Source: Mycobacterium sp. (GTDB lineage: Bacteria > Actinomycetota > Actinomycetes > Mycobacteriales > Mycobacteriaceae). From it: a stretch of DNA of 54,129 bases. Shown one piece after another: positions 43,202 to 52,537 of the stretch. A program made the translations under genes and the position numbers. Within the stretch, counting starts at the first letter, position 1; every line of letters begins with the position of its first letter. The notes beneath the pieces are model-generated. The model had not been told where the DNA came from. It searched no databases and saw only the letters and a list, made by a program, of their open reading frames with translations. The stretch is from contig JAOPVI010000399.1 of assembly GCA_025966225.1 (NCBI GenBank), positions 1 through 54,129 of the forward strand. Reading direction: 5' to 3'.

Positions 43202-44592
43202 CGGCTCACTCCGCCCTGCACTTCGATGCGAGCGGCGCCGAACCTCGCCAGGTCAGTGCGCTGCCGATGGTGCCGAGGAACCCGCTGCCGATCTGGAAGG
43301 TCGTGAAGGCCGTCCGGGCCTTGGACGCGGGTCAGGAGGTGATCCGCGCGGCCGGCGGTTCGGTCACACGCGTGAGCTTCGGTCCGAAGTGGCTGGTGCC
43401 CCCAATCGTTGTGGTCATGTCGCCCAACGCAATCCGCGACGTGCTCGGCCGCAATGACGCGAGCTCCGAGCGTTGTGTGGTTCACGACGAAGTGCGGCAC
43501 CTGGCGGGCGACAGCCTGTTCGTATTACCCAACGAACCGTGGCGGCCGCGCAAGCGTGCGCTGCAACCGGTGTTCACCAAGGCCAGCGTGCGGACGTTCG
43601 GCGCCCACATGGCCCGCGCGGCGGAGGCGTTCGTCGACAGTTGGCGCCAAGGCGGTGAGGTCGACCTCGATGTCGCCTGTCGCACGCTCACCATGCAGTC
43701 GCTCGGGCGTTCGGTGCTCGGCGTCGACCTCAACGACCGGGCTGCCGTGATCGCCGAGCACATGCACACGGCGTCGTCCTACACCGCCGACCGCGCACTG
43801 CGACCGGTCCGCGCCCCACGCTGGCTTCCGACGCCGGGTCGACGCCGGGCCAGGGCTGCGGTGGCCGCGATGCGCCAGGTCACCAGCGACATGCTGCAGG
43901 CCTGCCGGGCCGATCCGACCCGCGACGCCCCGCTGATCCACGCGCTGCTCACTGCGACCGACCCCGAGACCGGCCAGCCGTTGTCCGACGACGACATCTG
44001 CAACGACCTGCTGATCTTCATGCTGGCCGGCCACGACACCACCGCAACCGCACTCACGTATGCGCTGTGGGCGCTCGGACACCATCCGGACGTCCAGGAC
44101 CGTGTCGCCGCCGAGGCGGCCGAGTTCGGCGACCGCGAGCTCACCGCGCACGACGTGACCCGGCTCGGCTACACGACTCAGGTGCTCCGCGAGGCGCTGA
44201 GGCTGTGCCCTCCCGCCGCCGGGGTCGGCCGGCTCGCCATTCGCGACATCGAGGTCGACGGCCACCGGGTCGAGGCGGGCAGCCTGATCGCGGTCGGCAT
44301 CTACGCCCTGCACCGCGATCCGGCGCTGTGGCCCAACCCGACCGCGTTCGACCCGGACCGGTTCACCGCCGAGCAGTCGAAGGGCCGCGACCGCTGGGAG
44401 TTCATCCCGTTCGCGGGCGGCGCCCGGTCGTGCATCGGTGAGCACTTCGCGATGCTGGAGACCACGCTTGCGCTGGCCACCATCGTGCGCGCCACCCGGC
44501 TGCGGTCCCGGCACGCCGCCTTCCCCGTCGACGTGCCGTTCACCACCGTGGCCAGGGGCCCGATCTGGGCGAGTATCGCCCCGCGGGCTTGA
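43198..44592 (+). CDS. Cytochrome P450
   Basis: A 464-residue P450. The I-helix oxygen motif is 'MLAGHDTTATALTYALWAL', the K-helix ExxR is 'EALRLCP' with 'GVGRLA', and the haem-binding loop is 'FIPFAGGARSCIGEHFAML' with the thiolate Cys. The N-terminus ('PMVPRNPLPIWKVVKAV') resembles the CYP4-like or fatty-acid-hydroxylase class rather than camphor type. GTG start overlapping the Ddn-like stop by 4 bp. No ferredoxin gene is adjacent. Substrate and CYP family not assigned. Confidence 0.93.
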   Translation: MTAHSALHFDASGAEPRQVSALPMVPRNPLPIWKVVKAVRALDAGQEVIRAAGGSVTRVSFGPKWLVPPIVVVMSPNAIRDVLGRNDASSERCVVHDEVRHLAGDSLFVLPNEPWRPRKRALQPVFTKASVRTFGAHMARAAEAFVDSWRQGGEVDLDVACRTLTMQSLGRSVLGVDLNDRAAVIAEHMHTASSYTADRALRPVRAPRWLPTPGRRRARAAVAAMRQVTSDMLQACRADPTRDAPLIHALLTATDPETGQPLSDDDICNDLLIFMLAGHDTTATALTYALWALGHHPDVQDRVAAEAAEFGDRELTAHDVTRLGYTTQVLREALRLCPPAAGVGRLAIRDIEVDGHRVEAGSLIAVGIYALHRDPALWPNPTAFDPDRFTAEQSKGRDRWEFIPFAGGARSCIGEHFAMLETTLALATIVRATRLRSRHAAFPVDVPFTTVARGPIWASIAPRA

Positions 44593-44600
44593 CCCGCCCC

Positions 44601-45278
44601 CTACGGCGTCTTGAAGAAGGCGCCCCAGGCGTACCCGTCCCCGTTGGGCACGTTGGACCCCGTGACGTGGCACCAGTCCGCTGGCGGGCATCCTCCGCCC
44701 TTGACGAGGTTGACCTGGGTGCCCGAATCCAGGAAGCCCATCTTGTCCCCGTCGTTGCCGCCCGGCTTGGAGTAGACGTCCACGTCGTCGGTCACGGTCG
44801 CCGTGCCGCCGTTGGTGTCGCTGGTGCACTTGACCGAACCGTCGTCTGAGTTCCAGTTGATCTGCGGCTTGGTGTATTGGATCCAGCCGGTGACGCCGCC
44901 CTTGGTCGTCACTTCACCCTCGTAGGTTTCCGCAGCGCCTCCGCCGGTGGGGGTGACGGTGAAACTGATGTGGTACGACTTGATCGCGCCGGTGGAGGTG
45001 CCAAAGTTGGTGTCCAGCCCGGTCGGGTTGTCCAGCGTCAGGTAGACGTTGCCCATGCCCGAGATCGTGCTCCCGTTGGTGCCGACGACCGTTGCCTTGC
45101 CGTCCGAGCGGTGCACGACTAACCGGTCCGTCGGGAACGTGCAGATATTCGACGGCGGCGCCAATGGAGCCTCCGGCTGCGCCTGCGCAGGCGCCGGGAC
45201 CACCAGAACACTGCTCGCGGCCAGCGCCGCGGCACCCATCAGGAGCCTCGACCGACCCCCACTGATCAAATTCGACAT
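44601..45278 (-). CDS. Secreted protein with C-terminal SH3-like domain
   Basis: A 225-residue exported protein. The ATG at 45278 has 'ggagg' at ideal spacing; the ATG two codons upstream is too close to it. Signal peptide: '[18 protein letters not shown]' with cleavage probably after 'APAQAQ'. The mature protein has a beta-rich domain ('[20 protein letters not shown]') and a C-terminal SH3-type stretch ('[20 protein letters not shown]' then '[11 protein letters not shown]') with a probable disulfide. Possibly a cell-wall-associated protein. I do not recognise a named family. Confidence 0.82.
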   Translation of the reverse strand: MSNLISGGRSRLLMGAAALAASSVLVVPAPAQAQPEAPLAPPSNICTFPTDRLVVHRSDGKATVVGTNGSTISGMGNVYLTLDNPTGLDTNFGTSTGAIKSYHISFTVTPTGGGAAETYEGEVTTKGGVTGWIQYTKPQINWNSDDGSVKCTSDTNGGTATVTDDVDVYSKPGGNDGDKMGFLDSGTQVNLVKGGGCPPADWCHVTGSNVPNGDGYAWGAFFKTP

Positions 45279-45451
45279 TGCCATTCCTCCCTGTGACCAT
45301 CCGATTGGACGAGACGAGTACGCCTGTCGCTCGAACGGTATTGGGAAAGGTCCCTTGGTTTAATCGGGTGTTTCCCTACACTTGTGCGTCGATGGGGCTG
45401 CCACTACACCCTGTAGTTGACGCCGCAGGCGCTGCTGGGACACTGGTGCCC

Positions 45452-46756
45452 ATGCGTGCTGACATATCGGCGCGGCTGTTTGCCGACGCCGCGGAAGTGA
45501 TCCCTGGCGGGGTCAACTCGCCGGTCCGGGCCTTCAGCGCCGTGGGCGGGACGCCGCGCTTCATCACCAAGGCCAGCGGGTGCTGGCTCACCGACGCCGA
45601 CGACAACCGGTACGTCGACCTGGTCTGCTCGTGGGGCCCGATGCTGCTCGGCCACGCGCATCCGGCGATCGTGGAGGCCGTGCAGCGCGTCGCCGCCGAC
45701 GGCCTAAGCTTCGGTGCACCGACCCCTGCCGAGACCGAACTCGCGCGCGAGCTGATCGACCGGGTCGGTCCCCTCGAACGGGTCCGGTTCGTGAACTCCG
45801 GCACCGAGGCCACCATGAGCGCCATCCGGCTGGCCCGAGGCTTCACCGGCCGCGCCAAGATCATCAAGTTCTCCGGCTGTTACCACGGGCACAGCGACGC
45901 GCTGCTCGCCGACGCGGGGTCGGGCGTTGCGACGTTGGGCCTGCCGTCCTCCCCAGGCGTCACCGGCGCCGCCGCCGCCGACACGATCGTGCTGCCGTAC
46001 AACGACAGCTCCGCCGTAGCAGCCGCCTTCAGTGAGCTAGGCGACGAAATCGCCTGTGTCATAACCGAAGCCGCCGCAGGCAACATGGGTACGGTAGCTC
46101 CGCTGCCCGGCTACAACGCCGCGCTGCGGCGGATCACCGCCGAGCACGGGGCGCTGCTGATTGTCGACGAGGTGATGACGGGCTTCCGGGTGAGCCGGGC
46201 CGGCTGGTACGGCGTCGACCCCGTGGACGCCGACTTGTTCACGTTCGGCAAGGTCATGAGCGGTGGCCTGCCCGCCGCGGCGTTCGGGGGTCGGGCCGAG
46301 GTCATGGAGCGACTGGCCCCGCTGGGTCCGGTGTACCAGGCGGGCACGCTGTCCGGAAACCCAGTCGCGATGGCCGCCGGGCTTGCGACGCTGCGGGCGG
46401 CCGACGACGCGGCCTATGCCACCGTGGACGCCAACGCTGACAAGCTGGCCGGGCTGTTTACCACGGCGCTGACCGAAGCCAGTGTCGCGCATCGTGTTTC
46501 GCGGGCGGGCAACATGCTCAGCGTGTTCTTCTCCGACCAGCCCGTCGTGGACTTCGCGACGGCGCGGGTCACCGAAACGTGGCGTTTCCCGGCGTTCTTC
46601 CATGCGCTGCTGGATGCGGGGGTCTACCCGCCGTGCAGTGCGTTCGAGACGTGGTTCGTGTCGACCGCCCTGAACGACGACGCCTTCGAGCGCATCGCCG
46701 CCGCCCTGCCCGCCGCCGCTCGGGCGGCCGCCGAAGCCGTGAAACCGGAAGCCTGA
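45452..46756 (+). CDS. hemL: Glutamate-1-semialdehyde 2,1-aminomutase HemL
   Basis: PLP enzyme that converts glutamate-1-semialdehyde to 5-aminolevulinate, taking the HemA product. ATG at 45452 gives 434 residues starting '[20 protein letters not shown]'; the frame is open further up to 45278 but that part is not conserved. '[20 protein letters not shown]', '[20 protein letters not shown]', '[14 protein letters not shown]' and the PLP lysine near 267 in '[17 protein letters not shown]' are diagnostic. Also '[19 protein letters not shown]'. It heads an operon running into cytochrome c maturation genes. Confidence 0.95.
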   Translation: MRADISARLFADAAEVIPGGVNSPVRAFSAVGGTPRFITKASGCWLTDADDNRYVDLVCSWGPMLLGHAHPAIVEAVQRVAADGLSFGAPTPAETELARELIDRVGPLERVRFVNSGTEATMSAIRLARGFTGRAKIIKFSGCYHGHSDALLADAGSGVATLGLPSSPGVTGAAAADTIVLPYNDSSAVAAAFSELGDEIACVITEAAAGNMGTVAPLPGYNAALRRITAEHGALLIVDEVMTGFRVSRAGWYGVDPVDADLFTFGKVMSGGLPAAAFGGRAEVMERLAPLGPVYQAGTLSGNPVAMAAGLATLRAADDAAYATVDANADKLAGLFTTALTEASVAHRVSRAGNMLSVFFSDQPVVDFATARVTETWRFPAFFHALLDAGVYPPCSAFETWFVSTALNDDAFERIAAALPAAARAAAEAVKPEA

Positions 46757-47388
46757 TGACCGACAAGACCACTACGCCGGTAAAAACGATCGTGCACGTG
46801 ATGCGTCACGGCGAGGTGCTCAACCCGGGCAAGATCCTCTACGGGCGGCTGCCGGACTTTCACCTCTCGGACAAGGGCCGCGCCCAGGCGGCGGCGGTAG
46901 CCGACTGGCTGGCCAGTCACGACGTCAGCTACGTCGTCGCATCCCCCCTGGAGCGGGCGCAGGAGACCGCAGCACCCATCGCCGCCACGCACGGACTCCC
47001 GGTCGACACCGACGCCGAGCTCATCGAGTCGTCGAACGTGTTTGAGGGCGAACGGGTTTCGCCGGGCGACGGTGCGCTACGGGACCCGCGCAACTGGTGG
47101 CACCTGCGCAACCCACGCAAGCCGTCGTGGGGCGAACCGTACGGGCACATCGCGGCGCGCATGAAGGGGGCGCTGTACCGGGCCAGGGACAAGGCCCGCG
47201 GACACGAGGCCGTGTGCGTCAGCCACCAACTGCCGGTCGCGACGTTGCGCCGCTCGTTGACCGGGTTGCCCCTGCACCACTTGCCGACCGCGGCGAATCG
47301 GATGTGCAATCACGCGTCGTTGACCTCCTTCTACTTTCACGACGAAGAGCTGGTCGGCTGGAGTTATGCGGAGCTTGCGGGGCAGTGA
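46756..47388 (+). CDS. Histidine phosphatase (phosphoglycerate mutase-like, Rv0525-like)
   Basis: A 210-residue histidine-phosphatase superfamily protein. Catalytic 'VHVMRHGEVLNPGKILYG' with the nucleophile His, and the second 'AVCVSHQLPVATLRRSL'. It overlaps hemL by one base (TGATG) and the ResA-like gene by 4 bp (GTGA). Substrate unknown; probably a small phosphomonoesterase rather than a mutase. Confidence 0.9.
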   Translation: MTDKTTTPVKTIVHVMRHGEVLNPGKILYGRLPDFHLSDKGRAQAAAVADWLASHDVSYVVASPLERAQETAAPIAATHGLPVDTDAELIESSNVFEGERVSPGDGALRDPRNWWHLRNPRKPSWGEPYGHIAARMKGALYRARDKARGHEAVCVSHQLPVATLRRSLTGLPLHHLPTAANRMCNHASLTSFYFHDEELVGWSYAELAGQ

Positions 47389-47999
47389 GGTGGCTGGTCG
47401 TTGCGTCCGCGGCACTGCTCGTGGTGCTCGCTGGCTGCTCGACGGGTGACGACGCCGTCGCCCAGGGCGGCAGTTTCGAGTTCGTCGCTCCCGGCGGCAA
47501 GACCGACATCACCTACGACCCGCCCGACAGTCGCCACCAACCCGGTCCGATCTCCGGGCCCGAGCTAACGGACCCGGCCAAGACGGTGTCGTTGGGCGGG
47601 GCGAGCGAAGCGACGGGGACTGATCAAGCCTTCGCAGGCAAGGTGGTCGTCATCAACGTGTGGGGCCAGTGGTGCGGCCCGTGCCGGTCGGAGATCACCG
47701 AGTTGCAGAAGGTCTACGACGCGACGCGCAACGTCGGCGTAGCGTTCCTCGGCATCGACGTTCGCGACAACAACCGGGACGCCGCAGTCGATTTCGTGGT
47801 CGACCGCAAGGTCACCTTCCCGTCGATCTACGACCCGGCGATGCGCACGATGATCGCCTTCGGTGGCAGGTACCCGACCACCGTCATCCCGTCCACGGTG
47901 GTGTTGGATCGCAAGCACCGCGTCGCGGCGGTGTTCCTTCGCGAGCTGCTCGCCCAGGACCTGCAGCCTCTGGTCCAACGGCTGGCTGCCGAGAAGTGA
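47385..47999 (+). CDS. Thioredoxin-like lipoprotein for cytochrome c maturation (ResA/TlpA-like, Rv0526-like)
   Basis: Extracytoplasmic thiol-disulfide reductase that keeps apocytochrome c haem-binding Cys reduced. GTG 47385; signal 'LVVASAALLVVLAGC' with lipobox LAGC, so a lipoprotein. The thioredoxin fold carries 'INVWGQWCGPCRSEITELQK' and cis-Pro in 'VIPSTVVLD'. A family B repeat encodes 'GGASEATG' just before the fold, in the variable linker. Followed by CcdA, ResB and CcsA in overlapping genes, a complete system II module. Confidence 0.93.
   Translation: MRWLVVASAALLVVLAGCSTGDDAVAQGGSFEFVAPGGKTDITYDPPDSRHQPGPISGPELTDPAKTVSLGGASEATGTDQAFAGKVVVINVWGQWCGPCRSEITELQKVYDATRNVGVAFLGIDVRDNNRDAAVDFVVDRKVTFPSIYDPAMRTMIAFGGRYPTTVIPSTVVLDRKHRVAAVFLRELLAQDLQPLVQRLAAEK
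47594..47618 (+). repeat. Dispersed short repeat, family B, copy 4 (divergent)
   Basis: 'GGGGCGAGCGAAGCGACGGG' in the ResA-like gene, translated as 'GGASEATG'. Frame is the same as copy 5 ('GRSEATG') and different from copies 2 and 3. Confidence 0.6.
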
Positions 48000-48811
48000 A
48001 CCTCGCAGCCATCGTCGATCAGGTCGACCAGCTGATGTCGGCCGGGCCGCTGGTGCTGGCCGTCTGCGTGAGTGCGCTCGCCGGCCTGGTCTCGTTCGCA
48101 TCGCCCTGTGTGGTGCCGCTGGTGCCCGGTTACCTGTCGTACCTGGCCGCCATCGTCGGCGTCGAGGAGGACGTCACCGACGGCGCCGACGTGGAACAGT
48201 CCGCCCGCACGACGGTCCGGGCCGCCCGACTGCGCGTCGTCGGCGCCGCCGCACTGTTCGTGGCGGGTTTCACCGTCGTGTTCGTCATCGGCACCGTGGC
48301 CGTGCTCGGGCTGACCACCACGCTGCTGACCAATGAGCTTCTGCTGCAACGCATCGGCGGTGTCGTCACCATCGTGATGGGGCTGGTGTTCGTCGGATTC
48401 ATCCCCGCGCTGCAGCGCGAGGCCAGGTTCACCCCGCGGCTGCTGTCCACGATCGGCGGCGCACCGTTGCTTGGCGCGGTCTTCGCGCTGGGCTGGACAC
48501 CATGCCTCGGGCCGACGCTGACCGCCGTCATCGCCGTGGCGTCTGCGACCGAAGGCGCGGGCGTGGTCCGAGGTGTCGTGCTCGTCGTCGCATACTGCCT
48601 CGGGTTGGGAATTCCGTTCCTGCTGTTGGCCTTTGGCTCCGCCCGCGCCGTGCAGGGGCTGGGCTGGCTGCGGCGCAACACGCGGGCGATCCAGGTCTTC
48701 GGTGGCGTGCTGCTGATCATCGTCGGGCTGGCGTTGGTGACCGGCCTGTGGGCAGACTTCATCTCCTGGGTGCGCGACGCGTTCGTCAGCAACGTCAGGT
48801 TGCCGCTATGA
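47996..48811 (+). CDS. ccdA: Cytochrome c biogenesis thiol transporter CcdA
   Basis: Polytopic membrane protein that carries reducing equivalents from cytoplasmic thioredoxin to ResA. The 271 residues form six helices with the two redox Cys in 'SFASPCVVPLVPGYLSYLAA' and 'ALGWTPCLGPTLTAVIAVAS', the DsbD-family signatures. GTG start overlapping the ResA-like stop by 4 bp, ATGA overlap with resB. Matches Rv0527. Confidence 0.95.
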   Translation: MNLAAIVDQVDQLMSAGPLVLAVCVSALAGLVSFASPCVVPLVPGYLSYLAAIVGVEEDVTDGADVEQSARTTVRAARLRVVGAAALFVAGFTVVFVIGTVAVLGLTTTLLTNELLLQRIGGVVTIVMGLVFVGFIPALQREARFTPRLLSTIGGAPLLGAVFALGWTPCLGPTLTAVIAVASATEGAGVVRGVVLVVAYCLGLGIPFLLLAFGSARAVQGLGWLRRNTRAIQVFGGVLLIIVGLALVTGLWADFISWVRDAFVSNVRLPL

Positions 48812-50403
48812 ACCTGCTGCACCGCCTAAGCGCCTACGCCCGCAACACCTGGCGCACGCTGACGTCGATGGGCACTGCGCTGGTGCTGTTGTTCCTGCTG
48901 GCCCTCGGCGCGATTCCCGGCGCGCTGGTGCCCCAGCGCAGCCTGAACGCAGCCAAGGTGGACCAGTACCTCGTCGACCATCCGGTGATCGGCCCATGGC
49001 TCGATCGGCTGCAGGTCTTCGACGTGTTCTCCAGCTTCTGGTTCACCGCGATCTACGTGCTGCTCTTCGTGTCGCTGGTGGGTTGCCTGACGCCGCGGCT
49101 CGGCGAGCACCTTCGGAGCCTGCGCGCCGAGCCGGTCGCCGCACCCAGGAACCTGGCCCGGTTGCCCCGACACGCCAGCGTCGAGCTCACCGGCAACGCC
49201 GACGAGGTGGCCACCGAGGTGACCGAACGGCTCAAGGGCTGGCGGCGGGTCACCAGGCGCGTCGATGACGTCACCGAGATATCCGCCGAGAAGGGCTACC
49301 TCCGCGAGTTCGGCAACATCGTGTTCCACTTCTCGCTGCTCGGCCTGTTGGTCGCGGTGGCTGCGGGGAAGCTCTTCGGCTACGAGGGCAACGTCATCGT
49401 CGTCGCGAACGGTGGGCCGGGATTCTGCTCGGCGTCGCCGGCCGCCTTCGACTCGTTTCGCGCGGGAAACACCGTTGACGGCACCTCGCTGCTGCCGATC
49501 TGCCTGCGGGTCAACGACTTCGACGCGCAGTACCTGCCAAGCGGGCAGGCGCTTTCGTTTGCCGCCAACATCGACTACCAGGCCGGCGCTGACCTGAGTA
49601 CCGACTCGTGGCGGCAGTACCGACTCGAGGTCAACCATCCGTTGCGGCTGGGCGGTGACCGGATCTACCTGCAGGGGCACGGTTACGCCCCGACGTTCAC
49701 CGTCACGTTCCCGGACGGGCAGACCCGTACGCAGACGGTGCAGTGGCGGCCGGAGGATCCGCTGACCCTGATGTCGTCTGGGGTCATCCGCGTCGACCCA
49801 CCGGGCGGCACGTATCCCGACGCCGACGAACGGCGCAAGCACCAGATTGCGGTGCAGGGGCTGTTCGCCCCCACGGAGCAACTCGACGGAACGCTGCTGT
49901 CGTCGAGCTTCCCCGCGCTCAACGATCCCGCCGTGGCCATCGACATCTACCGCGGCGACACCGGGCTGGACACGGGCAGGCCCCAGTCGCTGTTCTCGCT
50001 CGATCCACGGCTCATCGACCAGAAGCGGCTGAACAAGCAGGCCCGCGTGAACCTGAAGGCGGGCGAGTCGACCCGGCTGAACGACGGCACCGTCGTCCGG
50101 TTCGACGGCGCGGTGCCGTTCATCAACGTGCAGGTCTCCCACGATCCCGCGCAGGTGTGGGTGCTGGTGTCGGCGTTGTCCATGATGGCTGGCCTGTTGG
50201 TGTCGTTGGTGGTGCGTCGACGGCGGGTTTGGGTTCGGCTCGTGCCCACCGGGCCAGGTACGGTAAGCGTTGAACTGGGCGGCCTTGCCCGCACCGACAA
50301 CTCGGGGTGGGGCGACGAGTTCGAGCGGTTGACCGTGAGGCTGCTGGACGGCTGGGACGCGGAGAGTAAGGGCGCAATGACGACGAAGCGGGATCGCGCA
50401 TGA
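48808..50403 (+). CDS. resB: Cytochrome c biogenesis protein ResB (Ccs1)
   Basis: System II haem lyase subunit; with CcsA it delivers haem to apocytochrome c outside the membrane. The 531 residues have three N-terminal helices ('STMG'-like region 'LTSMGTALVLLFLLALGAIP', 'FWFTAIYVLLFVSLVGCL', 'IVFHFSLLGLLVAVAAG'), a large extracytoplasmic domain with 'INVQVSHDPAQVWV', and a last helix 'VSALSMMAGLLVSLVVRRR'. The His in 'FGNIVFHFS' is the conserved haem-related residue. Overlaps both neighbours by ATGA. Confidence 0.94.
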   Translation: MNLLHRLSAYARNTWRTLTSMGTALVLLFLLALGAIPGALVPQRSLNAAKVDQYLVDHPVIGPWLDRLQVFDVFSSFWFTAIYVLLFVSLVGCLTPRLGEHLRSLRAEPVAAPRNLARLPRHASVELTGNADEVATEVTERLKGWRRVTRRVDDVTEISAEKGYLREFGNIVFHFSLLGLLVAVAAGKLFGYEGNVIVVANGGPGFCSASPAAFDSFRAGNTVDGTSLLPICLRVNDFDAQYLPSGQALSFAANIDYQAGADLSTDSWRQYRLEVNHPLRLGGDRIYLQGHGYAPTFTVTFPDGQTRTQTVQWRPEDPLTLMSSGVIRVDPPGGTYPDADERRKHQIAVQGLFAPTEQLDGTLLSSSFPALNDPAVAIDIYRGDTGLDTGRPQSLFSLDPRLIDQKRLNKQARVNLKAGESTRLNDGTVVRFDGAVPFINVQVSHDPAQVWVLVSALSMMAGLLVSLVVRRRRVWVRLVPTGPGTVSVELGGLARTDNSGWGDEFERLTVRLLDGWDAESKGAMTTKRDRA

Positions 50404-51374
50404 ATCCAGCTCATATCGACGTGGGGTTGGCCCGCTACTCGGACTGGGCCTTCACGTCCTCCCTCGTGGTGCTCGTACTCGCCCTGCTGCTGCTGGCCGT
50501 CGAACTCGCCTACACCGGTAGTCGTCGCGTCGAACAGCGCGAAACCGTCAGCGCAGGCATCGCAGCGGTCGATGCCGGGCCGGGCCGGGTGACCGAAGCG
50601 CCGCGGCGCCCGCTCGACGAACGCGTCGGTGGGGCCGGCTTGGCCTTGGTGTACCTCGGCATCGCGATGCTGTTCGCATGCATCGTGTTGCGCGGGCTGG
50701 CGACCACGCGGGTGCCGTGGGGCAACATGTACGAGTTCATCAACCTGACCTGCTTCTGCGGTCTGGTCGCCGCCGCGGTCATGCTGCGCCGTCCGCAGTA
50801 CCGGGCGTTGTGGGCGTTCGTGCTGTTGCCGGTGCTGATCCTGCTGGCGGTGTCGGGCCGGTGGTTGTATTCCAACGCCGCGCCGGTGATGCCCGCGCTG
50901 CAGTCGTACTGGTTGCCCATCCACGTCTCGGTGGTCAGCCTTGGCTCGGGAGTGTTCCTGGTCGCGGGAGTGGCCAGCATGCTGTTCCTGGTCAAGATGT
51001 CGCCACTCGGCGCACCGGGTCGCGAGGGCAGGCTGGCCCGAATCGTGCAGCGGTTGCCCGATGCCCAGACGCTGGACCGCATCGCGTACCGCGCGACGAT
51101 CTTCGGGTTCCCGGTGTTCGGCTTCGGCGTGATCTTCGGGGCGATCTGGGCCGAGGAGGCGTGGGGCCGGTACTGGGGCTGGGATCCCAAGGAGACGGTG
51201 GCGTTCATCGCATGGGTGATCTACGCCGCTTACCTGCATGCCCGTTCGACCGCGGGTTGGCGCGACCGCAAGGCCGCGTGGATCAACGTCGCCGGCTTCG
51301 TCGCGATGGTGTTCAACCTGTTCTTCATCAACCTGGTCATCACCGGGTTGCACTCGTACGCCGGGGTGGGGTGA
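50400..51374 (+). CDS. ccsA: Cytochrome c biogenesis protein CcsA (ResC)
   Basis: Haem-handling core of system II cytochrome c synthase. The 324-residue membrane protein carries the tryptophan-rich WWD motif 'EAWGRYWGWDPKETVAFIAW' and conserved His residues in 'YWLPIHVSVVSLGSG', 'YAAYLHARSTAGW' and 'TGLHSYAGVG'. About eight helices. Product of Rv0529 position. Overlaps resB and the ATPase gene by 4 bp each. Confidence 0.95.
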   Translation: MNPAHIDVGLARYSDWAFTSSLVVLVLALLLLAVELAYTGSRRVEQRETVSAGIAAVDAGPGRVTEAPRRPLDERVGGAGLALVYLGIAMLFACIVLRGLATTRVPWGNMYEFINLTCFCGLVAAAVMLRRPQYRALWAFVLLPVLILLAVSGRWLYSNAAPVMPALQSYWLPIHVSVVSLGSGVFLVAGVASMLFLVKMSPLGAPGREGRLARIVQRLPDAQTLDRIAYRATIFGFPVFGFGVIFGAIWAEEAWGRYWGWDPKETVAFIAWVIYAAYLHARSTAGWRDRKAAWINVAGFVAMVFNLFFINLVITGLHSYAGVG

Positions 51375-52537
51375 CGTTGTCCGTCGACCCCAAGCATCCG
51401 CCCGCGTCCGAACAGTCGCCAGGGTTTCGCTCGCAGCAGCGCTTCAGCGACCCGGGCGAGTCGGTGCCACCGGAGTGGACGGCGCCGACGCCGCCCCACG
51501 GTGTGCCCGTCGTTCAACTGCCTTCAACGCAGGCCCCGCCGCCTCCAGCGCAGGTGCCGCCGCTCGTCGCGCAGGTGCTGCCGCCTGGCTTGGCGATGGC
51601 CGCCGACGCCCAACCGCCGTACCTCGACCTGTCGACCGTCGCACTGCTCGGCCAGCCGAAGCGCAAGCCGACAGCCGGTTGGCGCCGGTGGCTCTACCTG
51701 TCGACCTTCACCCTCGTCAACCTGGGAGAAGGCGCGAAGGCGACGCGCCGCAAGACCATGATCTCGGAGGTGAACCGGCCCCTTCGCGGCTGCTACCGGA
51801 TCGCGGTGCTGTCGCTGAAGGGTGGTGTCGGCAAGACAACCATCACAGCCACGCTTGGTGCGACGTTCGCCTCGGTTCGCGGCGACCGCGTGATCGCCGT
51901 CGACGCAAACCCGGATCGCGGCACGCTGAGCCAGAAGGTGCCGCTGGAGACCCCAGCCACCGTCCGCCACCTGTTGCGTGACGCCGAGGGGATCAGCAGC
52001 TACAGCGATGTGCGCGCTTACACCTCGCAGGGCGACAGCCGGCTGGAAGTGCTTGCGTCCGAAAGCGATCCCGCGGTGTCGGAGGCGTTCAGCTCCGACG
52101 ACTACTCGCGGACGCTACAGGTGCTGGAGCGGTTCTACAGTCTCGTCCTGACCGACTGCGGGACGGGCCTGCTGCACTCCGCGATGTCGGCAGTGCTGAG
52201 CAAGGCCGACCTGCTGATCGTCATCAGCTCGGGATCGGTGGACGGGGCGCGCAGCGCGTCGGCCACGTTGGATTGGCTTGACGCACATGGCCACCAGCAG
52301 TTGGTAAGCAACTCGGTTGCCGTCATCAACGCGGTACGACCCAGATCGGGGAAGGTCGACATTCGCAAGGTCGACGATCACTTCTCGCGAAGGTGCCGTG
52401 CGGTGCTCCACGTGCCGTTCGATCCGCACCTCGAAGAGGGGGCCGAAATCAATCTTGACCGACTCAAGCCCGCGACGCGGGACGCCTTGGTGGAACTTGC
52501 CTCCGTGGTGGCAAGCGGATTTCCCGCGGCCCGTTAG
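51371..52537 (+). CDS. ParA/MinD-like ATPase with Pro-rich N-terminus (Rv0530-like)
   Basis: A 388-residue P-loop ATPase. The first 120 residues are Pro/Ala/Gln-rich ('QAPPPPAQVPPLVAQVLPP') and likely disordered. A Trp-rich basic patch ('GWRRWLYLSTFTLVNLG') precedes the deviant Walker A 'LSLKGGVGKTTITATLGATF', switch I 'IAVDANPDRGTLS' and 'LTDCGTGLLHSAM'. The layout resembles EspI-type ATPases of ESX systems, but there is no ESX locus here; co-transcription with cytochrome c genes (GTGA overlap) is as in H37Rv. Role unknown. Confidence 0.88.
   Translation: MTLSVDPKHPPASEQSPGFRSQQRFSDPGESVPPEWTAPTPPHGVPVVQLPSTQAPPPPAQVPPLVAQVLPPGLAMAADAQPPYLDLSTVALLGQPKRKPTAGWRRWLYLSTFTLVNLGEGAKATRRKTMISEVNRPLRGCYRIAVLSLKGGVGKTTITATLGATFASVRGDRVIAVDANPDRGTLSQKVPLETPATVRHLLRDAEGISSYSDVRAYTSQGDSRLEVLASESDPAVSEAFSSDDYSRTLQVLERFYSLVLTDCGTGLLHSAMSAVLSKADLLIVISSGSVDGARSASATLDWLDAHGHQQLVSNSVAVINAVRPRSGKVDIRKVDDHFSRRCRAVLHVPFDPHLEEGAEINLDRLKPATRDALVELASVVASGFPAAR

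Noticed and set aside
45279..45451. A sigma-factor-specific promoter in the gap between the secreted protein and hemL.
   Set aside because: GGGAAA and GTTT-like words occur but not with convincing spacing for any mycobacterial sigma factor consensus I can recall.
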